A stretch of 42,420 bases of DNA, taken from contig NZ_BJEQ01000026.1 of NCBI RefSeq assembly GCF_005405585.1, forward strand, positions 1 to 42,420, given 5' to 3'. The DNA is from Agarivorans sp. Toyoura001. Lineage in GTDB: Bacteria; Pseudomonadota; Gammaproteobacteria; Enterobacterales; Celerinatantimonadaceae. Below, piece by piece: positions 18,080 through 26,909 of the stretch. Position 1 is the stretch's first letter. Each line of letters opens with the position of its first letter. Below the pieces are notes generated by a model. That model had not been told where the DNA came from. It saw only the letters and a list, made by a program, of their open reading frames with translations, and did not search any database. Made by a program: the position numbers and the translations under genes.

Positions 18080-18568
18080 CTAGAAAAACCGCGAATCAGT
18101 GGCTAAATGCGCCTTTTTTTGCATAAAGTCACTACCAGAAAACGCCACTTTACGAAGCTCTCCGTCAAAGGTAAAACCTAAATGGCGGTAAAAGCCCTCA
18201 GCATGCTCGTTATCTTGCATCACCCAACAATGTAACTGCTTCACATTCGCCTGCTGACAAGCGTGTTTAAGCATTGCGCGCCCCCAACCCTTACCAATGG
18301 TTTTAGGCAAAAGATATAGCGCGGCTAGCTCTATCTCGTCAGCTTGTTTCTCTAGCATTAACAGCCCTTCTAGTTGGGGATTTTTTAGCACCCACACTTG
18401 GTTATTGTCATTGCTTACTCGTTGCTGCCAAAGCTTTTGGTGCAAACTGGAGGGCAACACCTTGAACATTTTTTTTACTAAGTACGGTGAGTAAACATGC
18501 TGCCAGCTTTTCCGCTGAACCAGGCAGATGTTTTCAATATCACTCTGCGTTGCTAGTTTTATCGGCAT
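18080..18568 (-). CDS. GNAT-family N-acetyltransferase
   Basis: This is a 162-residue single-domain acetyltransferase, substrate unknown. It begins IKLATQSDIENICLVQRKSW, a typical GNAT first strand and helix. The acetyl-CoA loop (motif A) is IELAALYLLPKTIGKGWGRAML (written here in part: IGKGWGRAML), and the C-terminal ENEHAEGFYRHLGF-like stretch (here DNEHAEGFYRHLGF) is motif B. The start codon lies inside the end of the M48 protease gene, which it overlaps by 29 bases in another frame, so translation is probably coupled. Small GNATs of this kind often acetylate protein N-termini, amines or antibiotics, and I see nothing that decides between these. Confidence 0.88.
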   Translation of the reverse strand: MPIKLATQSDIENICLVQRKSWQHVYSPYLVKKMFKVLPSSLHQKLWQQRVSNDNNQVWVLKNPQLEGLLMLEKQADEIELAALYLLPKTIGKGWGRAMLKHACQQANVKQLHCWVMQDNEHAEGFYRHLGFTFDGELRKVAFSGSDFMQKKAHLATDSRFF

Positions 18569-19409
18569 CTGACTTTTCGCTGTCTATATCAAAACTTGCC
18601 GGGCGTTTACATTGGGGCACTTTCCCCTGGGCGATAGCTTGCTTTTCTAATTGCGTGGCACGCGACATTCGTGCTTCTAAGTCGGCGATACGGGTTTTAT
18701 TTGAAGGGTGGGTAGACAAAAACTCGGGAACCGAACCACCACCGGCTTTCGCCATGTTCTGCCATAAGGTCACACTGGCTTGCGGATCAAATCCTGCACT
18801 AGCCATTAAGTCTAAACCCATTACGTCGGCTTCACTTTCTTGAGTTCGGCCATAAGGCAATAATACGCCATATTGAACACCTAGGCCCAAAGCTGCCATG
18901 GCTGCGCCTTTGTGTTTAACGTCATCGCTCACCCCAATGGCTACAGCAGCCACGGCGGTGCCAATACCGGCAATTTGGTTTTGTGATAATCGCTCATTGC
19001 TGTGTTCAGCCAATACGTGGGCAATTTCGTGACCAATTACCGTGGCAAGCTGATCCGGTGTTTCTGCCACTTGGATCAACCCGGTATACACACCAATATG
19101 AGCTCCTGGCAAAGCAAATGCGTTCACTTGTTCTGAATCAAATACCACCACTTCCCAGTCTTCATCACCGTAGTGACCAGGAATTTCTGCGGTTACTGCA
19201 TTAGATACACACGCCACGTAGTCGTTGGTTGCTTTGTCGTTATAGATCTTTTCTTGCTTTTTAATTTCATCAAAAGACTGAGCGCCTAACGCACTCATCT
19301 TCGAATCATCATAAAGTAATACTCGCTTACGCCCCGTTGGAGAAGCAGAGCAACTCAGTAAAGCTGCTAGCGAAACGGTGACTACTGCTGTTTTTAGCAT
19401 TTTATTCAT
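18540..19409 (-). CDS. M48-family zinc metalloprotease lipoprotein (LoiP/YggG-like)
   Basis: This is a membrane-anchored zinc endopeptidase, probably acting on misfolded envelope proteins. The signal ends in the lipobox LLSC with Cys20 followed by Ser, which favours outer-membrane sorting. The catalytic HEIAH motif is at 127-131 and the third zinc ligand region ESEAD at 191-195. Hydrophobic stretches after the active site (about 145-180) and the STHPSNKTRIADL motif near 235 are typical of the family. There are no TPR repeats, so it is the short type rather than BepA. At 289 residues it is slightly longer than E. coli LoiP because of a polar C-terminal tail. The GNAT gene overlaps its 3' end. 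Confidence 0.92.
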   Translation of the reverse strand: MNKMLKTAVVTVSLAALLSCSASPTGRKRVLLYDDSKMSALGAQSFDEIKKQEKIYNDKATNDYVACVSNAVTAEIPGHYGDEDWEVVVFDSEQVNAFALPGAHIGVYTGLIQVAETPDQLATVIGHEIAHVLAEHSNERLSQNQIAGIGTAVAAVAIGVSDDVKHKGAAMAALGLGVQYGVLLPYGRTQESEADVMGLDLMASAGFDPQASVTLWQNMAKAGGGSVPEFLSTHPSNKTRIADLEARMSRATQLEKQAIAQGKVPQCKRPASFDIDSEKSDADKTSNAE

Positions 19410-19435
19410 GTATGACTTCCATTCTAGGCAAACCT

Positions 19436-19984
19436 TTAAGCCTGCGTATCCTTTAATATTAGTGGCAATCCAGCGCTAATTAATACAACCTGGTGGGCTT
19501 TTGCAGCTAAAGCTTGATTTAAACGCCCTAATTCATCAGCAAACATTCTCGCCATGGGGTTATCAGAAACTAAACCTAGGCCGACTTCGTTACTCACAAT
19601 CACTAAGTCACTAGAAAACTGCTCAAGACAAGCCAGCAACATCGAGGTTTGCAGCTTTATGTCCTGTAATTGATCATTCGGACTTTTATCTGTGCATAAC
19701 CACCAACCCAGCCAAGTCGACATGCATTCCAACAGCACAGGTTTATTCTGCATGGCGTACTGGCTCAGTACATCACTTAAGTTCTCGGATGAAAAATCAA
19801 GCTCATGAGTATCAAAAGCCGCTTTTCTTAAGGATTGATGGTGCTGAATGCGCTGAGCCATTTCGGTATCACTGGCCATCGCTGTAGCGATGTACACCGG
19901 CTTGCTATTATTGAGCGAACTAAACTGCTTTTCGGCCCACGAACTTTTGCCGCTTCTAATACCACCCAATACTAGGCTTATCAT
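19436..19984 (-). CDS. cobU: Adenosylcobinamide kinase / adenosylcobinamide-phosphate guanylyltransferase
   Basis: CobU phosphorylates adenosylcobinamide and then attaches GMP, activating it for nucleotide-loop assembly in vitamin B12 synthesis or salvage. It has 182 residues. The P-loop is GGIRSGKS (7-14). IQHHQ (46-50) contains the residue that is guanylylated in Salmonella CobU (its His46), here His49. The stretch VSNEVGLGLVSDN is followed by ARMFADELGRLNQALA, the family signature. No other cob genes are near, so the remaining enzymes (CobS, CobT) must be elsewhere if the pathway works. It lies 26 bases before the M48 gene and may be co-transcribed with it. Clear family match. Confidence 0.95.
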   Translation of the reverse strand: MISLVLGGIRSGKSSWAEKQFSSLNNSKPVYIATAMASDTEMAQRIQHHQSLRKAAFDTHELDFSSENLSDVLSQYAMQNKPVLLECMSTWLGWWLCTDKSPNDQLQDIKLQTSMLLACLEQFSSDLVIVSNEVGLGLVSDNPMARMFADELGRLNQALAAKAHQVVLISAGLPLILKDTQA

Positions 19985-20079
19985 TTAGCTACCCTATTGT
20001 TTTACCGAATAATAACATAGCTAAACTGGGTTTTGATATGGCTAAGCTCTATGCAATACGCCAACCAATAGGCATAAAA

Positions 20080-20099
20080 AAAGCGGCTAATGCCGCTTT
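20080..20099 (-). terminator. Terminator of dnaKJ
   Basis: An 8-bp stem AAAGCGGC/GCCGCTTT with loop TAAT is followed on the minus strand by TTTT. It lies 16 bases past the dnaJ stop. A-rich and T-rich flanks on both sides allow bidirectional action. Confidence 0.9.
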
Positions 20100-20115
20100 T
20101 TCTTTAGTTAATCGA

Positions 20116-21255
20116 TTAACTGGTTAAGTCATCAAAAAACTTTTTAACCCCGTCGAAGAATCCTTCGGCTTTAGGTTTATGTTTGCTACCAGCAGAACCA
20201 CCACAGCTTTCTTCGAAATCTTTAAGCAATTGCTTCTGAGTTTCGTTGAGCTTAATCGGTGTTTCAACAATCACTTTACAGATTAAGTCACCAATTGGAC
20301 CGCCACGTACTGACTTAACGCCTTTGCCGCGCATTCTAAACATGCGGCCAGTTTGGGTTTCGTTTGGTACTTTTAAGCTCACTCGGCCATCTAAGGTAGG
20401 CACTTCAATCTCGCCACCTAATGCTGCTAAGGTAAAACTAATTGGCACTTCACAGTAAAGGTTGTTTTCTTCACGTTTGAAGATTGGGTGTTCTTTTACA
20501 TGTACTTGTACATATAAATCACCGGCAGGAGCCCCGCTCTCGCCAGCTTCGCCTTCGCCCGATAAGCGAACCCGGTCACCAGTATCTACGCCAGCTGGAA
20601 TGCTAACCGATAAGGTTTTAGCGCGCTCGTAACGACCTTCGCCATGACATTTATGGCAAGGGTCTGAAATGATTGAACCTTTACCTTTACAGGTAGGACA
20701 GGCTTGCTGAACCGCAAAGAATCCTTGGCGCATTTGTACTTGGCCTTGGCCATGACAAGTTCCACAAGTTTTTGGCGTTGAGCCCTTTTTAGCGCCACTA
20801 CCATTACACTGCTCACAGTGCACTAAAGTAGGAACGCGAATTTCTTTTTTAACGCCTTTTACGGCTTGCTCTAAGCTCAACTCTAGGTTGTAGCGAAGAT
20901 CAGAACCACGTTGAGGTTGGCGTCGACCGCCGCCTCCACGTCCACCGCCGAAAATATCACCAAAGATGTCGCCAAACGCATCACCAAAGTCGCCCTGTCC
21001 GCCACCAAAACCACCCGCTCCGCGGTTAGGATCAACCCCTGCGTGGCCGTAATGATCGTAAGCTTCTTTCTTCTGAGGGTTATTCAGAACCTCGTAGGCT
21101 TCTTTTACTTCTTTAAATTTTTCTTCAGAAGCTTTATCACCCTTGGTTCTATCGGGGTGAAATTTCATCGCCAAACGTTTGTAGGCTTTTTTAATTTCTC
21201 GCTCGCCGGCATCTTTGCCTAGACCAAGAACTTCATAATAATCGCGTTTTGACAT
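20116..21255 (-). CDS. dnaJ: Hsp40 co-chaperone DnaJ
   Basis: DnaJ delivers unfolded clients to DnaK and stimulates its ATPase. It has 379 residues (E. coli 376). The J domain (about 1-70) contains HPDRTKGD. A Gly/Phe-rich linker follows (about 75-125), then the zinc domain with four CxxCxGxG units ([32 protein letters not shown]). The C-terminal substrate-binding domain runs from about 215 to 379. It follows dnaK after a 115-base gap that holds a long hairpin. In many relatives dapB follows; here a terminator and unrelated genes do. Confidence 0.99.
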   Translation of the reverse strand: MSKRDYYEVLGLGKDAGEREIKKAYKRLAMKFHPDRTKGDKASEEKFKEVKEAYEVLNNPQKKEAYDHYGHAGVDPNRGAGGFGGGQGDFGDAFGDIFGDIFGGGRGGGGRRQPQRGSDLRYNLELSLEQAVKGVKKEIRVPTLVHCEQCNGSGAKKGSTPKTCGTCHGQGQVQMRQGFFAVQQACPTCKGKGSIISDPCHKCHGEGRYERAKTLSVSIPAGVDTGDRVRLSGEGEAGESGAPAGDLYVQVHVKEHPIFKREENNLYCEVPISFTLAALGGEIEVPTLDGRVSLKVPNETQTGRMFRMRGKGVKSVRGGPIGDLICKVIVETPIKLNETQKQLLKDFEESCGGSAGSKHKPKAEGFFDGVKKFFDDLTS

Positions 21256-21314
21256 AATGGGTGTTCTACTTTCTTACAACGAAACTCGTTGAAAGTATTG
21301 GCTTTGATAGACGT

Positions 21315-21340
21315 ACGGGCGTTGTTCTCACAACGCCCGT
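21315..21340 (-). other. 11-bp perfect hairpin between dnaK and dnaJ
   Basis: Arms ACGGGCGTTGT and ACAACGCCCGT enclose a 4-base loop. There is no U-tract on the minus strand, so it is not a standard terminator. Placement 30 bases past the dnaK stop suggests an mRNA stability or processing element that sets the DnaK:DnaJ ratio. Confidence 0.75.
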
Positions 21341-21370
21341 TATTAATTTACTAAAAGTGCTTAAGACAAA

Positions 21371-23287
21371 TTATTTTTTGTCGTCTTTCACTTCTTCAAA
21401 CTCAGCATCAACAACGTCATCTTGAGCTGGAGCAGCTTGCTCAGCATCAGCTTCGCCTGCGTTAGCTTGGGCTTGTTGTTGAGCCACTTCCATTAGCTTT
21501 TGAGAAGCTTCGATAAGAGCTTGAGTTTTCGCTTCAATCTCTGCTTTATCTTCACCTTTGCTCGCTGCTTCTAACTCAGTGACTGCAGCGTCGATTTTCT
21601 CTTTGTCTTCGGCAGGAAGTGCTTCACCAGCTTCTTCAACTTGCTTACGGGTACCGTGTACAAGTGCATCAGCTTGGTTTTTAGCTTGAACTAATTCTTC
21701 AAACTTCTTGTCTTCTTCAGCGTTAGCTTCAGCTTCGTTCACCATCTTGTTGATTTCGTCGTCAGACAAACCAGAAGACGCTTGAATGGTAATTTTCTGC
21801 TCTTTAGCTGTATCTTTGTCTTTCGCAGATACGTGTAAGATACCGTCGGCATCCAAATCGAAGGTTACTTCAATTTGTGGCACGCCACGTTGTGCAGGAC
21901 GAATACCTTCTAGGTTAAATTGACCTAAAGATTTGTTGTCTGCAGCACGCTTACGCTCACCTTGAATAACATGAACTGTTACAGCACTTTGGTTGTCGTC
22001 AGCGGTAGAGAATACCTGTGAACCCTTAGTTGGGATGGTAGTATTCTTATCAACAACGCGAGTCATCACGCCGCCCATGGTTTCAATACCTAGAGACAGT
22101 GGAGTAACGTCTAGTAGTAGTACGTCAGTTTTGTCACCAGAAAGTACCGCACCTTGAATAGCTGCGCCCATGGCTACTGCTTCATCAGGGTTAACGTCTT
22201 TACGTGGCTCTTTACCGAAGAACTCTGTTACTGCGCTCTGTACTAGAGGCATACGAGTCTGACCACCAACAAGAATTACATCGTTGATGTCACCAACTGA
22301 AAGATCAGCATCTTGTAGAGCAATGCGTAACGGCTCTAAAGAACGTTGTACTAGTTCTTCAACCAAAGACTCAAGCTTAGCGCGAGTTACTTTGATGTTA
22401 AGGTGCTTAGGACCAGAAGCATCAGCAGTAATGTAAGGTAGGTTTACATCTGTTTGCTGTGCAGAAGAAAGTTCACATTTTGCTTTCTCAGCCGCTTCTT
22501 TTAAGCGCTGCATCGCTAATGGATCTTGCTTAAGATCAAAACCTTGGTCTTTCTTAAACTCTTCTACTAAGTAGTTGATTAAGCGGTTATCAAAGTCTTC
22601 ACCACCTAGGTGAGTATCACCGTTGGTTGCTAATACTTCGAAGGTTTTCTCGCCATCTACTTCGTCAATCTCAATGATAGAGATATCAAATGTACCACCA
22701 CCTAAGTCGTATACAGCAACAACGTTGTCGCCTTTAACTGAGTTAACGCCGTAAGCAAATGCTGCAGCAGTTGGCTCGTTAATAATACGTTTAACGTCTA
22801 AGCCCGCAATACGACCAGCATCTTTAGTTGCTTGACGCTGTGAATCGTTGAAATAAGCAGGAACAGTAATTACTGCTTCAGTTACCGCTTCACCTAAATA
22901 GTCTTCTGCAGTTTTCTTCATTTTTTTCAAAACTTCTGCAGAGATTTGTGGCGGTGCTTTCTTCTCACCTTTTGCTTCAACCCATGCGTCACCATTGTCA
23001 GCATTAACAATGTTGAATGGCATGATTTCGATATCACGTTGAACTTCGTCATCAGTAAAACGACGACCGATTAAACGCTTAATAGCAAAAACGGTGTTTT
23101 TAGGGTTAGTCACTGCTTGGCGCTTAGCAGGCTGGCCTACTAATGTTTCGCCGTCGTCTGTGAACGCAATGATCGACGGTGTTGTACGATCGCCTTCTGC
23201 GTTCTCAATTACTTTAGGGGTATCGCCGTCTAGTACTGCAACACAAGAGTTAGTGGTTCCTAAATCGATACCAATAATTCTACCCAT
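21371..23287 (-). CDS. dnaK: Hsp70 chaperone DnaK
   Basis: DnaK is the ATP-dependent Hsp70 that binds unfolded segments, working with DnaJ and GrpE. It has 638 residues (E. coli 638). The nucleotide-binding domain (about 1-385) has [26 protein letters not shown] and GGQTRMP; the linker is [13 protein letters not shown]; the substrate-binding domain and helical lid follow, ending in the acidic EEVKDDKK tail. I start it at the ATG at 23287 (MGRIIGID): the upstream in-frame ATG at 23302 would put the ribosome site GGAG inside the coding region. A sigma-32 promoter lies just upstream. Confidence 0.99.
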   Translation of the reverse strand: MGRIIGIDLGTTNSCVAVLDGDTPKVIENAEGDRTTPSIIAFTDDGETLVGQPAKRQAVTNPKNTVFAIKRLIGRRFTDDEVQRDIEIMPFNIVNADNGDAWVEAKGEKKAPPQISAEVLKKMKKTAEDYLGEAVTEAVITVPAYFNDSQRQATKDAGRIAGLDVKRIINEPTAAAFAYGVNSVKGDNVVAVYDLGGGTFDISIIEIDEVDGEKTFEVLATNGDTHLGGEDFDNRLINYLVEEFKKDQGFDLKQDPLAMQRLKEAAEKAKCELSSAQQTDVNLPYITADASGPKHLNIKVTRAKLESLVEELVQRSLEPLRIALQDADLSVGDINDVILVGGQTRMPLVQSAVTEFFGKEPRKDVNPDEAVAMGAAIQGAVLSGDKTDVLLLDVTPLSLGIETMGGVMTRVVDKNTTIPTKGSQVFSTADDNQSAVTVHVIQGERKRAADNKSLGQFNLEGIRPAQRGVPQIEVTFDLDADGILHVSAKDKDTAKEQKITIQASSGLSDDEINKMVNEAEANAEEDKKFEELVQAKNQADALVHGTRKQVEEAGEALPAEDKEKIDAAVTELEAASKGEDKAEIEAKTQALIEASQKLMEVAQQQAQANAGEADAEQAAPAQDDVVDAEFEEVKDDKK

Positions 23288-23340
23288 GATGGTGTTCTCC
23301 AAATTCTGTTGTAACTAATATTTCGTTGTTGAGAAAGTAA

Positions 23341-23366
23341 GTGGGGGCAGCAAAAAACTTTTCAAG
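23341..23366 (-). promoter_or_regulatory. Sigma-32 heat-shock promoter of dnaK
   Basis: On the minus strand CTTGAAA (23360-23366) and CCCCCAC (23341-23347) are separated by 12-13 bases, matching the sigma-32 consensus CTTGAAA-N13-CCCCAT well. The leader would be about 45 nt. The remaining 200 bases up to the symporter start contain no other signal I can support. Confidence 0.85.
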
Positions 23367-23581
23367 GGAAAAGCTAAAAAAAAATGACTAAAGATGAACA
23401 AGGAAAATAAAATTACATTTGATTACTGACTGAGCAGAAGATCACAGATTCAGCACACAAATTCACCAACAACCAAGCTGACAGTGCTATAAATGGCTAT
23501 TTTTATAACCTGTGATACTATGCGCCCAACTTTAAGTTATATGCAGATGAATACTCTGTGTAAAAAATAGAGAGAAGGGAA

Positions 23582-24913
23582 ATGAAAAACGATTCAAAAC
23601 TGAGTCTTACTCACAAAATACTTATCGGCATGGTTGCCGGTATTGGCTTAGGGGTTTTCTTACAAACCTTTTTTGCTGAGTCTATCTTAGTCAAAGATTA
23701 CATCGTTGATGGCATCCTAAACATCACAGGCTCTATCTTTGTAGCCAGCTTAAAAATGCTAGTGGTTCCACTGGTATTTGTATCTTTAGTGTGCGGCGTA
23801 TCGTCGATGAAAGATACTGCTCGCTTAGGCCGCCTTGGTGGTAAAACCGTATTGTTGTATTTGGCGACGACTGCCATTGCAATTTCTTTAGCTATGGCAG
23901 TTGCGCTGCTGGTTCGCCCAGGAACAGGCATTGAGTTAACCACAGAAGCGGCTTTTGTTGCTAAAGAAGCACCAAGCATTAGCCAAGTAATTATCGACAT
24001 GTTCCCAGATAACCCTATTGCCTCAATGGCGCAGGGCAACATGCTACAAATTATTGTATTTGCATTGCTATTTGGTATCGCCATCGCTATTTCTGGTGAG
24101 CCAGGAAAACGCATTGGTAAACACTTTGAAGACTTTAATGTCGTCATCATGAAGTTAGTGACCATTTTAATGAACCTTGCCCCTTACGGCGTATTTGCGC
24201 TTTTGGCAAAACTGTTCTTTGAGATTGGCTTTGACGCGATTGCGAGCTTGCTGAGCTACTTTATGGTGGTGTTAGTGGTACTGTTGCTACATGCCCTAGT
24301 GGTTTATCCAACCTTGTTAAAAGCATTAACTGGTTTAAACCCTATCTTGTTCATCAAGAAAATGCGTGAAGCCATTGTTTTTGCATTTAGTACAGCCTCT
24401 TCAAATGCCACTATTCCTGTGACCATGGAAACAGCGACCCATAAATTAGGTGTACGTAACTCTACCGCTTCTTTCACCGTGCCATTAGGCGCTACCATTA
24501 ATATGGACGGCACCTCTATTATGCAAGGTGTGGCGACTATCTTCATTGCAACGGTTTACGGCATCGATTTAACTGCCGGAAACTTCTTAATGGTGATTGT
24601 AACTGCCACCTTAGCCTCTGTAGGCACAGCCGGTGTACCTGGCGTAGGTTTAATTACCCTCGCCATGGTATTGCAGCAAGTAGGCCTGCCAGTTGAAGGT
24701 ATTGCCTTAATCATTGGTGTGGATCGTTTATTAGATATGGTGCGTACTGCAGTAAACATTACTGGCGACAGTATGGTGACAGTGGCTGTGGCTAAATCTG
24801 AAGGCGATTTGAACTTAGAGACTTACAACAACCCTAAAGCAGGTTTGTCGGAAGAAGAAGTTCACTTACCGTTCGAAGTAGAAACGCCGTTAACTAAGGC
24901 CGAAAAAGCTTAA
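23582..24913 (+). CDS. Sodium- or proton-coupled dicarboxylate/amino-acid symporter (DAACS family)
   Basis: This inner-membrane carrier of the GltP/GltPh family imports acidic amino acids or C4-dicarboxylates. It has 443 residues and about eight membrane helices. Hairpin HP1 carries the serine-rich motif STASSNATIPVT, the unwound helix 7 is LGATINMDGTS (the NMDGT cation motif), HP2 is VGTAGVPGVGL, and helix 8 is DRLLDMVRTAVNITGDS. The Arg of helix 8 corresponds to GltPh Arg397, which favours substrates with a side-chain carboxylate such as glutamate or aspartate. AGAAGGGA precedes the ATG. It stands alone, divergent from dnaK and convergent with can. Confidence 0.93.
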   Translation: MKNDSKLSLTHKILIGMVAGIGLGVFLQTFFAESILVKDYIVDGILNITGSIFVASLKMLVVPLVFVSLVCGVSSMKDTARLGRLGGKTVLLYLATTAIAISLAMAVALLVRPGTGIELTTEAAFVAKEAPSISQVIIDMFPDNPIASMAQGNMLQIIVFALLFGIAIAISGEPGKRIGKHFEDFNVVIMKLVTILMNLAPYGVFALLAKLFFEIGFDAIASLLSYFMVVLVVLLLHALVVYPTLLKALTGLNPILFIKKMREAIVFAFSTASSNATIPVTMETATHKLGVRNSTASFTVPLGATINMDGTSIMQGVATIFIATVYGIDLTAGNFLMVIVTATLASVGTAGVPGVGLITLAMVLQQVGLPVEGIALIIGVDRLLDMVRTAVNITGDSMVTVAVAKSEGDLNLETYNNPKAGLSEEEVHLPFEVETPLTKAEKA

Positions 24914-24924
24914 GTTAACTCGCA

Positions 24925-24955
24925 ATAAAAAACGCGGCATTGGCCGCGTTTTTTA
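24925..24955. terminator. Bidirectional terminator between the symporter and can
   Basis: Stem AACGCGGC/GCCGCGTT (24931-24938 and 24943-24950) has A-rich sequence on the left and TTTTTT on the right, so it serves both convergent genes. Confidence 0.9.
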
Positions 24956-24980
24956 TGTCTTCAATATGTCATTACAGCAT

Positions 24981-25583
24981 TTATTCTAGTCCGGTTCGTG
25001 AAATGTCCAGAGTGTTAAGAATGCCGTTTTGAATCGAGTAGATGCAACCATGTACCGATAGCTCTTGGCCATTACGCCACGCATTTTGCACGATAGAGGT
25101 TTGCGATACGTTTTTAACCTGCTCCATCACATTAAGCTCACACAAACGATCAGCACGCTGCTGTTTGTCTGCTATGGCCTCCAGTTCTTGCTCGTGATAG
25201 CGATAAACATCTTTAAGATGGCGTAACCAGTTATCAATAAGGCCAAACTGTTTATCTTCCATAGACGCTAACACGCCCCCACAACCGTAATGGCCGGTAA
25301 CAATAATGTGCTTAACTTTAAGTACGTCTACCGCGTATTGAATGACCGACAAACAGTTTAAATCGGTATGTACAACAACATTGGCAATATTACGATGAAC
25401 AAATACTTCACCGGGTGGTAGGCCAGCGATCTGGTTAGCTGGTACTCGGCTATCGCTGCAGCCAATCCACAAGAATTCAGGATTTTGCTGTTCAGACAAA
25501 TCACAGAAAAAGGTAGGGTTTTGCTCTTTTATATTTTTCGCCCAGCTACGGTTATTGCTGATTAGCTGATTTAAATCACTCAT
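24981..25583 (-). CDS. can: Beta-class carbonic anhydrase
   Basis: This zinc enzyme interconverts CO2 and bicarbonate, supplying bicarbonate to carboxylases and to carbamoyl-phosphate synthase. It has 200 residues (E. coli Can 220). Zinc ligands and the gate are visible: Cys and Asp/Arg in GCSDSRVP, His and Cys in TGHYGCGG. HRNIANVV and the C-terminal SVHGCIYSI complete the family pattern. I start at the ATG at 25583 (MSDLNQLISNN), which has AGAGG close upstream; an in-frame ATG 9 codons earlier adds residues unlike the family. The bicarbonate link to carAB is functional only. Confidence 0.96.
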   Translation of the reverse strand: MSDLNQLISNNRSWAKNIKEQNPTFFCDLSEQQNPEFLWIGCSDSRVPANQIAGLPPGEVFVHRNIANVVVHTDLNCLSVIQYAVDVLKVKHIIVTGHYGCGGVLASMEDKQFGLIDNWLRHLKDVYRYHEQELEAIADKQQRADRLCELNVMEQVKNVSQTSIVQNAWRNGQELSVHGCIYSIQNGILNTLDISRTGLE

Positions 25584-25676
25584 AGGACCTCTAAATAACA
25601 ACACATCCATATCTCTGGATGCATATATTGCCCGATGTGAAAGGCATCTGCCACTGTTTAACGCAGTAATAACTTA

Positions 25677-25928
25677 CTAAAAAGGCAGTTCGGTTTGCGG
25701 GGGAGTTTGCTGTTGTTGCTCGGCCAGTTTCTTACGTTGTAACCTAATAAAACGCATTCGACGCTGTTTCGTTAAGCGTAATATGTTTTGTTGTTCGGCA
25801 GGCTGAAGCGTTTGCCAAGCAAAGCGTTCGTCGCGATTTCGAAAACATCCCATGCACAAACCGCGGCTATTGGTTTGGCAAATTCCGCGACAGGGGTTGG
25901 GAATGTCGAAAATCTCTAACTGTTCCAT
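25677..25928 (-). CDS. DUF1289 small Cys-rich protein
   Basis: This is an 83-residue protein of the DUF1289 (YdhL-like) family of unknown function. The conserved core NPCRGICQTNSRGLCMGCFRN-type cluster sits at about 11-31, with four cysteines (C13, C17, C25, C28) spaced like a small metal site. A Trp and a basic helix follow (about 37-70), and the tail is Gln/Pro-rich. The presumed metal or iron-sulfur binding is inference from the Cys pattern. It lies 93 bases from can on the same strand and may share its transcript. Confidence 0.88.
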   Translation of the reverse strand: MEQLEIFDIPNPCRGICQTNSRGLCMGCFRNRDERFAWQTLQPAEQQNILRLTKQRRMRFIRLQRKKLAEQQQQTPPQTELPF

Positions 25929-26092
25929 TTGCTCGCTTTGCTCACCCTTTGGTCAATACGAATAATTTTTATTCATAACTTAACAATGGCATAAGCAAAC
26001 TAACTAGGTCAAAGATTTCAAACAAAACAGCAACAATTCTGCGCCTTAAGCCTGTCTGGCAAGCTGTACATTGCAAACCAAATTTGAGGCAT

Positions 26093-26116
26093 AAAAAAAG
26101 GGCCAATTGGCCCTTT
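26093..26116 (-). terminator. Terminator of grpE
   Basis: An 8-bp stem AAAGGGCC/GGCCCTTT with loop AATT is followed on the minus strand by TTTT. It lies 16 bases past the grpE stop. The 204-base gap 25929-26132 otherwise shows nothing I can support. Confidence 0.9.
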
Positions 26117-26132
26117 AGGAATAATGTTCTAA

Positions 26133-26756
26133 CTAAGCGCTGGTATCTACTGATGCCGCTTTAGAAATCATCACCATTGCTGGACGCAATAAGCGACCAT
26201 TTAATTCGTAGCCTTTTTGTAACACTGCAACTACAGTATTTGGTGCAACGCCTTCTACTTCTTGCATGCCCATCGCTTGATGCTTTTCTGGATCAAAGGC
26301 TTGGTCTTGTGGTGCAACAACCTCGATGCCGAATTTTTTCACTGCATCGATCAGTGTTTTAAGGGTTAACTCAACACCTTCAATCATTGATGCTAGCGCT
26401 TCGTCTTCACGGTTGGCATGTTGCAGGGCCATTTCCATGTTGTCGATAACCGGTAGCAACTCGCTTGCAAACTTCTCTAAAGCGAACTTGCGTGCTTTCT
26501 CTACTTCTTGTGCTGAACGACGACGAATATTTTCCACTTCAGCTTTAGCGCGTACCACACCGTCTTTTTGGTCGGCAACTGTTTGCTCTGCAGTGGATAG
26601 GCGCTCTAATAGCTCCGCCACGCTAATTTCTTCAGCTGCAGGTTCAGCTTGCTCAGCGGCCGCCTCTAACTCAGCTTCAATCGCGTCAACTTGCTGTTCT
26701 ACTTCATTTTCTACTACAACTTCTTCAGGCTGCGCTTTATTTTGCTCACTGCTCAT
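26133..26756 (-). CDS. grpE: Nucleotide exchange factor GrpE
   Basis: GrpE releases ADP from DnaK. It has 207 residues (E. coli 197). An acidic N-terminal region (about 1-55, rich in Glu/Ala) precedes a long dimeric coiled coil (about 55-110, including [20 protein letters not shown]) and the beta-domain (about 150-207) with [22 protein letters not shown]-type signature (here in part: [10 protein letters not shown]) and [21 protein letters not shown]. The ATG at 26756 is behind GGAG. The frame is open further to 26801, but that codon lies within a few bases of the sigma-32 -10 element and upstream of the expected start point. The gene is a stand-alone heat-shock unit. Confidence 0.98.
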   Translation of the reverse strand: MSSEQNKAQPEEVVVENEVEQQVDAIEAELEAAAEQAEPAAEEISVAELLERLSTAEQTVADQKDGVVRAKAEVENIRRRSAQEVEKARKFALEKFASELLPVIDNMEMALQHANREDEALASMIEGVELTLKTLIDAVKKFGIEVVAPQDQAFDPEKHQAMGMQEVEGVAPNTVVAVLQKGYELNGRLLRPAMVMISKAASVDTSA

Positions 26757-26804
26757 GCAGGGTCTCCGTAATTCTTCACAAATAACTCTAATCTGTTGCA
26801 TATT

Positions 26805-26830
26805 ATGGGGATCAAACAGCCGCTTTCAAG
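26805..26830 (-). promoter_or_regulatory. Sigma-32 heat-shock promoter of grpE
   Basis: On the minus strand CTTGAAA (26824-26830), a 13-base spacer and CCCCAT (26805-26810) match the sigma-32 consensus perfectly. It implies a start near 26797 and a leader of about 40 nt to the ATG at 26756. Confidence 0.92.
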
Positions 26831-26872
26831 TGATACTCACGATAAAACTGGCTGAGTACCAAAAGCACACGT

Positions 26873-26878
26873 TATAAT
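26873..26878 (+). promoter_or_regulatory. nadK -10 element
   Basis: A perfect TATAAT gives a transcription start near 26885. The -35 region (about 26850-26855, GGCTGA) is poor. A start at 26885 leaves only 7 nt before the ATG at 26892 but about 25 nt before the ATG at 26910, which supports the later start for nadK. Confidence 0.6.
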
Positions 26879-26909
26879 CATCGGTAACACAATGTTAAAT
26901 CAACACATT

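Noticed and set aside
23698-24165. 155-codon minus-strand frame opposite the symporter
   Set aside because: Shadow frame in a hydrophobic-coding gene; no independent signals.
26326-26877. Long plus-strand open frame opposite grpE
   Set aside because: It is antisense to a certain gene, rich in Ser/Ala/Arg as expected of shadow frames, and runs into the divergent promoters.
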